Both the position numbers and the translations under genes were made by a program. Shown in pieces: positions 44,827-53,158 of a stretch of 64,000 nucleotides of DNA (positions are counted from its first letter, which is position 1; every line of letters begins with the position of its first letter). Location of the stretch: assembly GCA_945901405.1 (NCBI GenBank), contig CAMDLH010000006.1, positions 1 to 64,000 of the forward strand, in the 5' to 3' direction. This stretch comes from Bordetella parapertussis (GTDB lineage: Bacteria; Pseudomonadota; Gammaproteobacteria; Burkholderiales; SG8-41). The notes beneath the pieces are model-generated. The model saw only the letters and a list, made by a program, of their open reading frames with translations. It was not told where the DNA came from and made no database searches.

Positions 44827-45189
44827 TTAGATTACTCCCGCCAAACTCTTCGGCAACGGAAAAGTAACCCGCTCTTCAATCCCGTCAACGTCGCGCACAC
44901 TCACGACCCCCAACGACCGGAGCTTTTCAATCGCCTCCTGCACCAGCACTTCCGGCGCGGACGCGCCCGCGGTGATGCCCACACGTTCCTTACCCGTAAG
45001 CCATTCGGTCTTGAGTTCGCCTGCGTTGTCGACCATGTAGGCAGCGACGCCCTGATTTTGCGCGACTTCACGCAGTCGGTTTGAGTTGGAGCTATTGGGC
45101 GAGCCTACGACGATGACCTCGTCGCATTGTTTCGCCAGCGCCTTCACGGCGTCCTGCCAGTTTTGCGTGGCGTAGCAGATGTCGTCTTT
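44827..45189 (-). pseudogene. truncated 3' fragment of ispH (copy 1)
   Basis: 353-nt ungapped alignment (44837-45189) to 47727-48079 of intact ispH; about 25 mismatches by eye. Confidence 0.9.
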
Positions 45190-45260
45190 GGCTCACTATC
45201 ATCAGAAATCACGTCCTCAGATGCCACCAAGGCGCGTTCGATTTTTGTTCGATTTTTTGT

Positions 45261-45293
45261 TTGACACGGTAAGGAATATTCCTTACTATAAAT
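45261..45293 (+). promoter_or_regulatory. promoter with palindromic operator for the prlF-yhaV operon
   Basis: -35 TTGACA (45261-66), 17-nt spacer, -10 TACTAT (45284-89), perfect 18-bp palindrome GTAAGGAATATTCCTTAC (45269-86) inside the promoter. Confidence 0.75.
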
Positions 45294-45313
45294 ACGATAC
45301 AAGGAGTTTAGCC

Positions 45314-45634
45314 ATGCCTGCCATTCACGAAGTTGCCACTATCACCGCCAAGGGACAAATCACCCTGCCCAAGCCCATCCGTCAGGCCCTTGGCGTGGAT
45401 TTTGGCGGCAAGGTGGCTTTTGATTTGCGCGGCTCTCGGGTGGTTGTCACCCGTGCCGAAGATGAGCCACATGACGATCCAGCGATCGGTATTTTTCTTG
45501 CACTGCTGGAAAAAGACATTAAGGCCGGTCGACACATCACCACATTGCCGGAACGTTTGGCAATATCCATGCTGTCGGCGATTAAGAAGCCCATTGATCT
45601 GAAGGTAGAGATTGAAGGCGGCGTGGCACTGTAA
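45314..45634 (+). CDS. prlF: AbrB-type antitoxin (PrlF-like)
   Basis: MPAIHEVATITAKGQITLPKPIRQALGVDFGGKVAFDLRGSRVVVTRAEDEPHDDPAIGIFLALLEKDIKAGRHI. Confidence 0.9.
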   Translation: MPAIHEVATITAKGQITLPKPIRQALGVDFGGKVAFDLRGSRVVVTRAEDEPHDDPAIGIFLALLEKDIKAGRHITTLPERLAISMLSAIKKPIDLKVEIEGGVAL

Positions 45635-46077
45635 TGCAGCGTCATGGGTGGAATCTGCTCTTCCACGAGTGCCTGATCGAGCAACTTCAAAAACTGCACG
45701 ATGCGGTTAAACGCGCGAAGGCGCATGGTACGCATGGATTCGAGTCGAACGCAAACGTAAAACTCTTCAACGCCCTGTCGCAGCTAATATTGGAAACCGT
45801 GCCGAGCGACCCGAATCGCGAGGAATACCGGCAGGGCAATACGATGGGGACAGCCTTCCGGCATTGGCGGCGCGCCAAGATCGGGCGGCGGTTTCGTCTG
45901 TTTTTCCGATTTGACTCCAAGAGCAAGATCATTATCTTCGCTTGGGTAAATGATGAAAACACCTTGCGATCGTCGGGTAGTAAGAGCGATCCCTATGCTG
46001 TTTTCCAGAAAATGTTGCGGCGTGGTCACCCGCCGGACGACTGGGCAGTGCTAGTATCTGCAAGCAAAGCGGACTGA
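45634..46077 (+). CDS. yhaV: YhaV family toxin
   Basis: MQRHGWNLLFHECLIEQLQKLHDAVKRAK...YRQGNTMGTAFRHWRRAKIGRRFRLFFRFDSKSKIIIFAWVNDENTLRSSGSKSDPYAVFQKML. Confidence 0.92.
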   Translation: MQRHGWNLLFHECLIEQLQKLHDAVKRAKAHGTHGFESNANVKLFNALSQLILETVPSDPNREEYRQGNTMGTAFRHWRRAKIGRRFRLFFRFDSKSKIIIFAWVNDENTLRSSGSKSDPYAVFQKMLRRGHPPDDWAVLVSASKAD

Positions 46078-46201
46078 AAATAAATGTCCCGTTCATCAAG
46101 AGCCCACAGCGCGTGCATAGTTGCAGCAGACACTGCCGTAAACCGCGGCAATTCGCAGGGCAGAGTCGTTCCCGGCCTACGGTCTGATTGCTTACCTGTT
46201 G

Positions 46202-46696
46202 CTACCCCGCCAAACTCTTCGGCAACGGAAAAGTAACCCGCTCTTCGATCCCGTCAACATCCCGCACGCTAACCGCCCCAAGCGAGCGCAGCTTTTCAAT
46301 CACGGCCTGCATCAGCACTTCCGGCGCGGAAGCGCCTGCGGTGATGCCCACACGCTCCTTGCCCGCGAGCCATTCGGTTTTAAGTTCACCCGCGTTATCA
46401 ACCATGTAAGCAGTTACACCTTGATTCTGCGCGACTTCGCGCAGGCGGTTCGAGTTGGAGCTGTTGGGCGAGCCTACGACGATCACCACGTCGCATTGCT
46501 TTGCCAACGCCTTCAAGGCGTCCTGCCTATTTTGCGTGGCGTAGCAGATGTCGTCTTTCTTTGGCCCGATTATCGACGGGAAGCGTGATTTCAGCGCGGC
46601 GATGGTGCGCTCGGCGTCGTCCATCGACAGCGTGGTTTGCGTCACGAACGCGAGGTTGTTTTCATCCTTCACCGCCACTTTTGCCACGTCTTCCGG
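46202..46696 (-). pseudogene. truncated 3' fragment of ispH (copy 2)
   Basis: About 495 nt co-linear with 47723-48217 of intact ispH, lacking the N-terminal half including [13 protein letters not shown]. Confidence 0.92.
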
Positions 46697-46714
46697 TTCT
46701 TGCGCTTTACGAAT

Positions 46715-47188
46715 TTATTTTTTGCACCCGGTCGGACGGGTAGTCATATCAACCGCTTTGGTGCTACCCATGTTTTTGAGTTCTGCAATTGCCGACGACA
46801 AACGGCGTTTCAGCCTGTTGTCATCCAAGTTCAGTTTGCCGCGCTTTGGATGCACACCGAAGCGGCGATTCCGCGATGGGGCAAACCACTCCTCATCAAA
46901 CGGGAGCTTGACTCGATTGCCAATATCGAACTTGGTATCGACGCTCAAGCCGGCATGGGGGTCGCTGCTCCTGATATTGAGTTCGCCAGGATGGCAGTTG
47001 TCGAAGTCCTCGGAAGTGCCATAGGCAACTGTTACAAAAACCTCGGTTGATCCGTTCGACAATTCGTATTCCTCAACGTCAATAACCAAAGCTGGCCGTT
47101 CTTTCGGGCCGGGTTGACGAATTTTGTCCTGGGGAAAGCGGCATTGTACGATGTCGCCTGCCTTGGGCAGCGAGTAGTATTTCGCCAT
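46715..47188 (-). CDS. PemK/MazF-like toxin
   Basis: MAKYYSLPKAGDIVQCRFPQDKIRQPGPKERPALVIDVEEYELSNGSTEVFVTVAYGTS; SH3-like PemK N-terminus. Confidence 0.75.
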   Translation of the reverse strand: MAKYYSLPKAGDIVQCRFPQDKIRQPGPKERPALVIDVEEYELSNGSTEVFVTVAYGTSEDFDNCHPGELNIRSSDPHAGLSVDTKFDIGNRVKLPFDEEWFAPSRNRRFGVHPKRGKLNLDDNRLKRRLSSAIAELKNMGSTKAVDMTTRPTGCKK

Positions 47189-47194
47189 TCGGGA

Positions 47195-47503
47195 TCAGAA
47201 CAACGATTCTTTTCGAATCAGCTTTCCCCGTCGTTTCGGCGATCGAGAACGAATGTCGAAAAGTTGCCCGGCGGTCAGCGGCGGATAGGATTCGCCGCCT
47301 TCTGGGGCGCCGCGCCTCCCATTCGCAAGCACCTCATCGCGCAGACGGGCAATTGCAAGGTGCAGGGTCTGGGTTTCGTTGAACCCTAACGTTTTTGCGA
47401 CATCGCTAAACGTCTCATGACTCACCGTGGTTACCGTGTCATCCTTGAATTTGAACAAAAGCGTCTTGCGTTTGGCCACCGCCGATTTAGCCGTAGTCGC
47501 CAT
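47195..47503 (-). CDS. cognate antitoxin of the PemK/MazF-like toxin
   Basis: Small basic ORF 6 nt upstream of the toxin on the same strand; AT-rich promoter region with AGAATAT.../...AAATATTCT inverted repeat (47526-47559). Confidence 0.6.
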   Translation of the reverse strand: MATTAKSAVAKRKTLLFKFKDDTVTTVSHETFSDVAKTLGFNETQTLHLAIARLRDEVLANGRRGAPEGGESYPPLTAGQLFDIRSRSPKRRGKLIRKESLF

Positions 47504-47722
47504 GGCATATCCTCCGTAAGGAAAAAGAATATATTCAGTATATATACGGTAAATATTCTAGTTTAAGGTCGCGCCGGGCGCAATATGCTCCGCTTCAAGT
47601 GTTCCCTTATCCCATTGCGCCTCACGCTCACACATGCATAGGTAATACAAACGCCGCAGCAAACTGCCGCAATTCGCAGGGCGGGATCGTTCCCGGCCTA
47701 CGGTCTGATTGCTTATCTGCGG

Positions 47723-48646
47723 CTAGCCCGCCAAACTCTTCGGCAGCGGAAAAGTAACTCGCTCTTCAATCCCGTCAACGTCGCGCACACTTACGGCCCC
47801 CAACGAGCGCAGCTTTTCAATCACCGCCTGCACCAGCACTTCGGGCGCGGAAGCGCCAGCGGTGATGCCCACACGCTCCTTACCCGTGAGCCATTCGGTC
47901 TTGAGTTCGCCTGCGTTGTCGACCATATAGGCAGCGACGCCCTGATTCTGCGCGACTTCGCGCAGGCGGTTTGAGTTGGAGCTGTTGGGCGAGCCCACGA
48001 CGATGACCACGTCGCATTGGTTCGCCAGCGCCTTGACCGCATCCTGCCGGTTTTGCGTGGCGTAGCAGATGTCGTCTTTTTTTGGCCCGACTATCGACGG
48101 GAAGCGTGATTTCAGCGCGGCGATGGTGCGCTCGGCGTCGTCCATCGACAGCGTGGTTTGTGTCACGAACGCGAGGTTGTTTTCGTCCTTCACCGCCACT
48201 TTTGCCACGTCTTCCGGGTTCTCCACCAGATACATGCCGCCTTCGCTCTGCCCCATGGTGCCCTGCACTTCGGGGTGGCCTTTGTGGCCAATCATGATGA
48301 TTTCGCGGTTGTGTCCGCGCATTTTCGCGACTTCGACATGCACCTTGGTCACCAGCGGACAGGTCGCGTCGAACACTTTCAGCCCGCGTCCTTCGGCCTC
48401 CGCGCGCACGGCTTGTGATACCCCATGCGCACTGAAAATGACCGTGGCGCCTGACGGCACCTCGTCGAGACTTTCGACAAACACCGCGCCTTTTTTGCGC
48501 AGGTCGTCGACGACAAATTTGTTGTGCACGACTTCGTGGCGCACATAAATCGGCTTGCCGTGCAGTTGAATTGCGCGTTCGACGATTTCGATTGCACGGT
48601 CTACACCAGCGCAAAAGCCGCGGGGGTTGGCTAGGAGTACTTGCAT
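47723..48646 (-). CDS. ispH: 4-hydroxy-3-methylbut-2-enyl diphosphate reductase (intact)
   Basis: [64 protein letters not shown]...[10 protein letters not shown]...[14 protein letters not shown]. Confidence 0.97.
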   Translation of the reverse strand: MQVLLANPRGFCAGVDRAIEIVERAIQLHGKPIYVRHEVVHNKFVVDDLRKKGAVFVESLDEVPSGATVIFSAHGVSQAVRAEAEGRGLKVFDATCPLVTKVHVEVAKMRGHNREIIMIGHKGHPEVQGTMGQSEGGMYLVENPEDVAKVAVKDENNLAFVTQTTLSMDDAERTIAALKSRFPSIVGPKKDDICYATQNRQDAVKALANQCDVVIVVGSPNSSNSNRLREVAQNQGVAAYMVDNAGELKTEWLTGKERVGITAGASAPEVLVQAVIEKLRSLGAVSVRDVDGIEERVTFPLPKSLAG

Positions 48647-48758
48647 GTGGGGATTATAGCGGCGAATATTTCTTTCGCCGCTTCCAGTCTGATTTGTTGA
48701 AGAACACGAATACTGTAGGGCGGGACGAGCGTGGCGTATCTCGACTTACAAAATATCT

Positions 48759-48776
48759 TTTAAAAACAATAACTTA
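48759..48776 (+). repeat. dispersed 18-bp motif TTTAAAAACAATAACTTA at the lspA stop codon
   Basis: Identical to 31217-31234; its last three bases are the complement of the lspA stop codon. Confidence 0.65.
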
Positions 48777-49253
48777 CGATTTACTCTCGACAGGCACATT
48801 ACGCTCGCCGCGAAACCCATCGAGTATCAGCAGCACAGCACCACAGGTGATCGACGAATCCGCCACGTTAAACGCCGGAAAGTACCAGCCGCCGTAATGA
48901 AACTGTAGAAAATCCACCACCGCGCCGAACAACACGCGATCAATCAGGTTGCCCACCGCGCCGCCGAGTATCAGCGTGAGCGCCAGGCAAAACAATTTCT
49001 GTTGCGTGTGCCTCGCCATCAGCCACACCACCCAGATCGACGCGGCCACCGCGATGGCGATAAAAAACCAGCGTTGCCAGCCGCCCGCGTCCGCCAGCAT
49101 GCTGAACGATGCGCCGGCGTTGTGCACGCGCACGAGATTGAAAAATGATGTCACGCGCAGCGACTCGTGCAAAACAAAGTTCTGCACGACCACGTATTTG
49201 GTGATCTGGTCGAGCACCACGATCACCGCCGCAAGAGCGAGCCACTTACGCAT
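48774..49253 (-). CDS. lspA: prolipoprotein signal peptidase
   Basis: [26 protein letters not shown]...[25 protein letters not shown]...[39 protein letters not shown]. Start trimmed from the 257-aa track ORF. Confidence 0.95.
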   Translation of the reverse strand: MRKWLALAAVIVVLDQITKYVVVQNFVLHESLRVTSFFNLVRVHNAGASFSMLADAGGWQRWFFIAIAVAASIWVVWLMARHTQQKLFCLALTLILGGAVGNLIDRVLFGAVVDFLQFHYGGWYFPAFNVADSSITCGAVLLILDGFRGERNVPVESKS

Positions 49254-52110
49254 GTTCGCGCGGCTCGCCGGGGCCAAACAGGTTTGAGACACAACGCCCG
49301 CACAGTTGCGCATGCTCCGCGTTGGCGCCAACGTCGGGGCGATAGTGCCAGCAGCGTTCGCACTTCGCGTGCGTGGTCGCGCTGACCGCGATACCTGCGC
49401 CCGGCATCGATGTCGCCGCAGCCGAAGCAGATGCTTGCGCATGCAGCGTCGCGCGTGAGGTGATGAGCACAAAGCGCAGATCGTCGCCCAATGAAGCCAG
49501 CAGATCGTGCCCCTCGCCCTCGGCATAAACATCAACTTCCCCTGCAAGCGACGAGCCGATGCTGCCCGCCGTGCGCAACGCTTCGAGCTGTTTCAGCACG
49601 TCTGAACGCAACGCACGCAGTTTGCTCCATCGCTCGCGCAACACCGCCGCATCATCGGGCAGCGCAAACTGATACCAAGTCTGCTCGAACACACTCGACT
49701 CATCCTTGGTCAGCGTTTCCCACACTTCCTCGGCGGTAAAGGACAATATCGGCGCCATCAGCCGCGTCAGCGCCTGCGTGATGTGATACAGCGCGTTTTG
49801 CGCCGAGCGACGTGCGCGCCCTTTCGTTGGTGCGGTGTAGAGCCGGTCTTTCAGAATGTCGAGATAAAACCCGCCAAGGTCTTCGGAGCAAAAGGTTTGC
49901 AGCCGCTGCGCGACGTTGTGAAACTCATATTCACCGTAATGTCCCTGTGACGCGGGCTGCTTGTTGCCCAACTCGGAAGGCGTCAACGCGAACTGCAAAT
50001 CGTGCATCATCACCATTGCATAGCGGTCGATCTCCAGCCACTCGCTGATCGGCAGTTGATCGCGCATCGGGTCAAAGTCCGCCAGATTCGAAAGCAAAAA
50101 CCGCAGCGTGTTGCGGATGCGCCGGTACGATTCGACCACGCGCTTCAAAATCTCTTTCGAGATCGACAGCTCGCCCGAGTAATCGGTCGCCGCCACCCAC
50201 AGCCGCAGGACGTCCGCGCCGAGCTCGCCCATCACCTGCTGGGGTGCTACCACGTTGCCCTTGGATTTGCTCATCTTGCGGCCGCTGCCGTCGACCACAA
50301 AACCGTGCGTGAGCAGGCTGCGATACGGCGCGTGGCCGTCGGTCATGCACGACACCAGCAGCGACGAATGAAACCAGCCGCGATGCTGATCCGAGCCTTC
50401 GAGATACAAATCGGCCGGATACGCGGCTTCGTCCTCGTGCGAGTTGCGCAGCACGGTGAAGTGCGTGGAGCCCGAATCGAACCACACATCGAGCGTGTCC
50501 TTGATTTTTTCGTAGTGTGCGGCGTCAGTGCCGAGCAGCTCTTCGGGCTCAACCGCCTGCCATGCCTCGATACCGTTTTTCTCCACGCGCTTTGCGACTT
50601 CCTCAAGCAGCTCCAACGTGCGCGGATGCAGCGTGCCGGTTTCCTTCGAGATAAAAAACGGCATCGGCACGCCCCACTGCCGCTGGCGTGAGAGCGTCCA
50701 GTCGGGCCGGTTGGCGATCATGCCGTGCAACCGTGCCTGGCCCCACGCCGGATAAAATTTGGTCTGCGTGACACCGCGCAGCGCAGTCGCGCGCAGCGTC
50801 TCGGCGGGCTTGACATCGACATAGCCCGGCGCCTCGTCCATCGCCGCAAACCACTGCACCGTCGCGCGCAAGATCACCGGCGTCTTGTGCCGCCAGCAAT
50901 GCATATAGCTGTGTAGATGCTCGTGCTTCGCGAACAACACGCCGCGTTCTTCGAGCAGCGCGACAATTTTCGGATTCGCCTTCCAGATCATTTCGCCGCC
51001 GAATAGCGGCAGCGTCGAAACGTATTTGCCGTCGCCCATCACCGGCGTGAGGATGTCTTCGTTCTTCATGCCGTAACGCCGGCACGACTGAAAGTCCTCG
51101 ACGCCGTACGCCGGCGCGGAATGCACGATGCCGGTGCCGGTGTCGAGCGTTACATAGTCGCCCAGATAAATCGGCGCTTCACGATCATAAAACGGATGAC
51201 GAAACGCCACGCGCTCCAGCGCGGCGCCCTTGCACGTCGCGAGCGTCGTGCCGGTGAGCTTGAAACGCGCAAGACACGCCGCCTGCAACTCGGCGGCGAG
51301 TATCAACAAACCTTTTTCGGTATCGACCAGGTTGTAGTCGAACTCCGCATGCATGTTGAGCGCCTGATTACCCGGCAGCGTCCACGGTGTAGTGGTCCAG
51401 ATCACGACGAAACCCGGCTTGTCGGGCAGCTTTGGCAAGCCAAACGCCTTGGCAATTTTTTCAGGCTCGGCAAACGCAAAGCCCACATCGATCGCGACGT
51501 CCTTGCGGTCTTCGTATTCGACCTCCGCCTCGGCCAGCGCCGAGCCGCAATCGAAGCACCAGTTCACCGGCTTGAGTCCGCGATAGACGTAACCTTTTTC
51601 CAGCAACTTGCCGAGTGTGCGGATCTCGTCGGCTTCGTTCCCGTAAGCCATTGTTAAATAAGGATTTTCCCAATCGCCCAAAACGCCCAAGCGGATGAAA
51701 TCGCGCTTCTGACTTTCAATCTGTTCCGCCGCATACGCGCGGCACAGCTTCTGAGTTTCAGCCGTCGGCAAATGTTTGCCGTGTTTCTTTTCGATCTGCA
51801 CCTCGATCGGCATGCCGTGGCAATCCCAGCCCGGCACGTAAGGCGCGTCAAAGCCGGACATGCTCTTGCTCTTGACGATCATGTCCTTGAGAATTTTATT
51901 TACCGCGTGGCCGATATGGATGTCTCCATTGGCGTACGGCGGCCCGTCGTGCAGCACAAAACGAGGGCGGCCTTTGCTCGCCGCGCGGATGCGCTCGTAG
52001 AAATTGCGCTCCTGCCATTGCTTCAACATCAACGGCTCGCGCTTTGCGAGATCGCCGCGCATCGGGAACGGCGTGTCGGGCAAATTCAATGTTTTTTTAT
52101 AATCAGTCAT
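49246..52110 (-). CDS. ileS: isoleucyl-tRNA synthetase
   Basis: [64 protein letters not shown]-terminal zinc-finger-like [12 protein letters not shown]...CGRC. Confidence 0.97.
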   Translation of the reverse strand: MTDYKKTLNLPDTPFPMRGDLAKREPLMLKQWQERNFYERIRAASKGRPRFVLHDGPPYANGDIHIGHAVNKILKDMIVKSKSMSGFDAPYVPGWDCHGMPIEVQIEKKHGKHLPTAETQKLCRAYAAEQIESQKRDFIRLGVLGDWENPYLTMAYGNEADEIRTLGKLLEKGYVYRGLKPVNWCFDCGSALAEAEVEYEDRKDVAIDVGFAFAEPEKIAKAFGLPKLPDKPGFVVIWTTTPWTLPGNQALNMHAEFDYNLVDTEKGLLILAAELQAACLARFKLTGTTLATCKGAALERVAFRHPFYDREAPIYLGDYVTLDTGTGIVHSAPAYGVEDFQSCRRYGMKNEDILTPVMGDGKYVSTLPLFGGEMIWKANPKIVALLEERGVLFAKHEHLHSYMHCWRHKTPVILRATVQWFAAMDEAPGYVDVKPAETLRATALRGVTQTKFYPAWGQARLHGMIANRPDWTLSRQRQWGVPMPFFISKETGTLHPRTLELLEEVAKRVEKNGIEAWQAVEPEELLGTDAAHYEKIKDTLDVWFDSGSTHFTVLRNSHEDEAAYPADLYLEGSDQHRGWFHSSLLVSCMTDGHAPYRSLLTHGFVVDGSGRKMSKSKGNVVAPQQVMGELGADVLRLWVAATDYSGELSISKEILKRVVESYRRIRNTLRFLLSNLADFDPMRDQLPISEWLEIDRYAMVMMHDLQFALTPSELGNKQPASQGHYGEYEFHNVAQRLQTFCSEDLGGFYLDILKDRLYTAPTKGRARRSAQNALYHITQALTRLMAPILSFTAEEVWETLTKDESSVFEQTWYQFALPDDAAVLRERWSKLRALRSDVLKQLEALRTAGSIGSSLAGEVDVYAEGEGHDLLASLGDDLRFVLITSRATLHAQASASAAATSMPGAGIAVSATTHAKCERCWHYRPDVGANAEHAQLCGRCVSNLFGPGEPREHA

Positions 52111-52125
52111 TTCAGTTTCAATTAA

Positions 52126-53076
52126 CTATCGGGCAGCTCTTTTCTGCGCTTCGGCGGTGGAGAAATAGGCCTTGGTATTTTCCACATCCACCGCGATCTG
52201 CCGCTTCAACGTATCAAGATCAACGTATTTCTCTTCGTCACGCAGCTTGTGCAAAAAATCCACGCGCAGGTGTTTCCCGTACAAATCTCCTTCAAAATCA
52301 ATAAGATACACTTCAAGCACCGCGCGACCACGCTCTGTTACCGTCGGCCGCACGCCCAGGCTTGCGGCGCCGCGCAGCGGCTTTTCGGCCACGCCCTCCA
52401 CTTCAACCGCGAAGATGCCCTGCACCGGCGGCAGGTTGTGTTTCATCTGCACGTTGGCGGTGGGGAACCCCAGCTTACGCCCCAAGCCGTCGCCGTGCAC
52501 CACGCGCCCGCTGATGCTGTAGGGCCGGCCGAGCAAGCGTGCGGCATGTTCGAGCCGGCCCGCGGCAAGCGCTTCGCGCACCGCCGTGCTCGACACGCGC
52601 ACGCCATCGACCATGACGCTGGGCAGGGCCTGCACTTCAAAGCCAAGTTTGGGGGCGGCTTCCTTCAACATCACAAAATCACCGGCCCGCCGCGCCCCGA
52701 AACGAAAATCATCCCCCACTTGCAGCCATCGCGTGCCCAGCCCGCCCACCAGCACGCGCTCTATGAAATCCTGCGCCGTGATCTGCGCGAGCTTGTAATC
52801 GAACCGGCACACGTGCGCGCGATCAACACCGCTCTCCGCAAGCAACTCGAGTTTCTCGCGCAATGATGTAAGCCGCGCGGGCGCACGGTCCGGCGCAAAA
52901 AATTCGCGCGGATGCGGCTCGAACGTCATCACGCACGCAGGCACGTTAAGCCTGTGCGCCGCGCGCGCGAGTTCATCGAGCATCGCGCGATGCCCGAGGT
53001 GAACCCCGTCAAAATTGCCAATGGTGAGCGCGACCGGCGAGCCCGCGCCCGCCGGAATACCGCGCGTGATGCGCAT
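52126..53076 (-). CDS. ribF: bifunctional riboflavin kinase / FAD synthetase
   Basis: VALTIGNFDGVHLGHRAMLDEL...VMTFEPHPREFF...YSISGRVVHGDGLGRKLGFPTANVQMKHNLPPVQGIFAVEVEG. Confidence 0.95.
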   Translation of the reverse strand: MRITRGIPAGAGSPVALTIGNFDGVHLGHRAMLDELARAAHRLNVPACVMTFEPHPREFFAPDRAPARLTSLREKLELLAESGVDRAHVCRFDYKLAQITAQDFIERVLVGGLGTRWLQVGDDFRFGARRAGDFVMLKEAAPKLGFEVQALPSVMVDGVRVSSTAVREALAAGRLEHAARLLGRPYSISGRVVHGDGLGRKLGFPTANVQMKHNLPPVQGIFAVEVEGVAEKPLRGAASLGVRPTVTERGRAVLEVYLIDFEGDLYGKHLRVDFLHKLRDEEKYVDLDTLKRQIAVDVENTKAYFSTAEAQKRAAR

Positions 53077-53158
53077 AGTGATTCAAGCGTAAAAGCTTGA
53101 ATTATAGCGTGTTTTCCCTATGAAACTGACCTCGGGTGAACGCGCAAAGGCATTGCGA

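Noticed and set aside
44827-45147. 106-aa ORF as a functional small IspH paralogue
   Set aside because: Contains only the C-terminal third of IspH and lacks the N-terminal Fe-S/substrate region; treated as a remnant.
46202-46687. 161-aa ORF as a functional IspH paralogue
   Set aside because: Lacks the N-terminal half of the enzyme; intact ispH is at 47723-48646.
48774-49547. 257-aa LspA with a long N-terminal extension
   Set aside because: The extension lies inside ileS in another frame; canonical start [16 protein letters not shown] at 49253.
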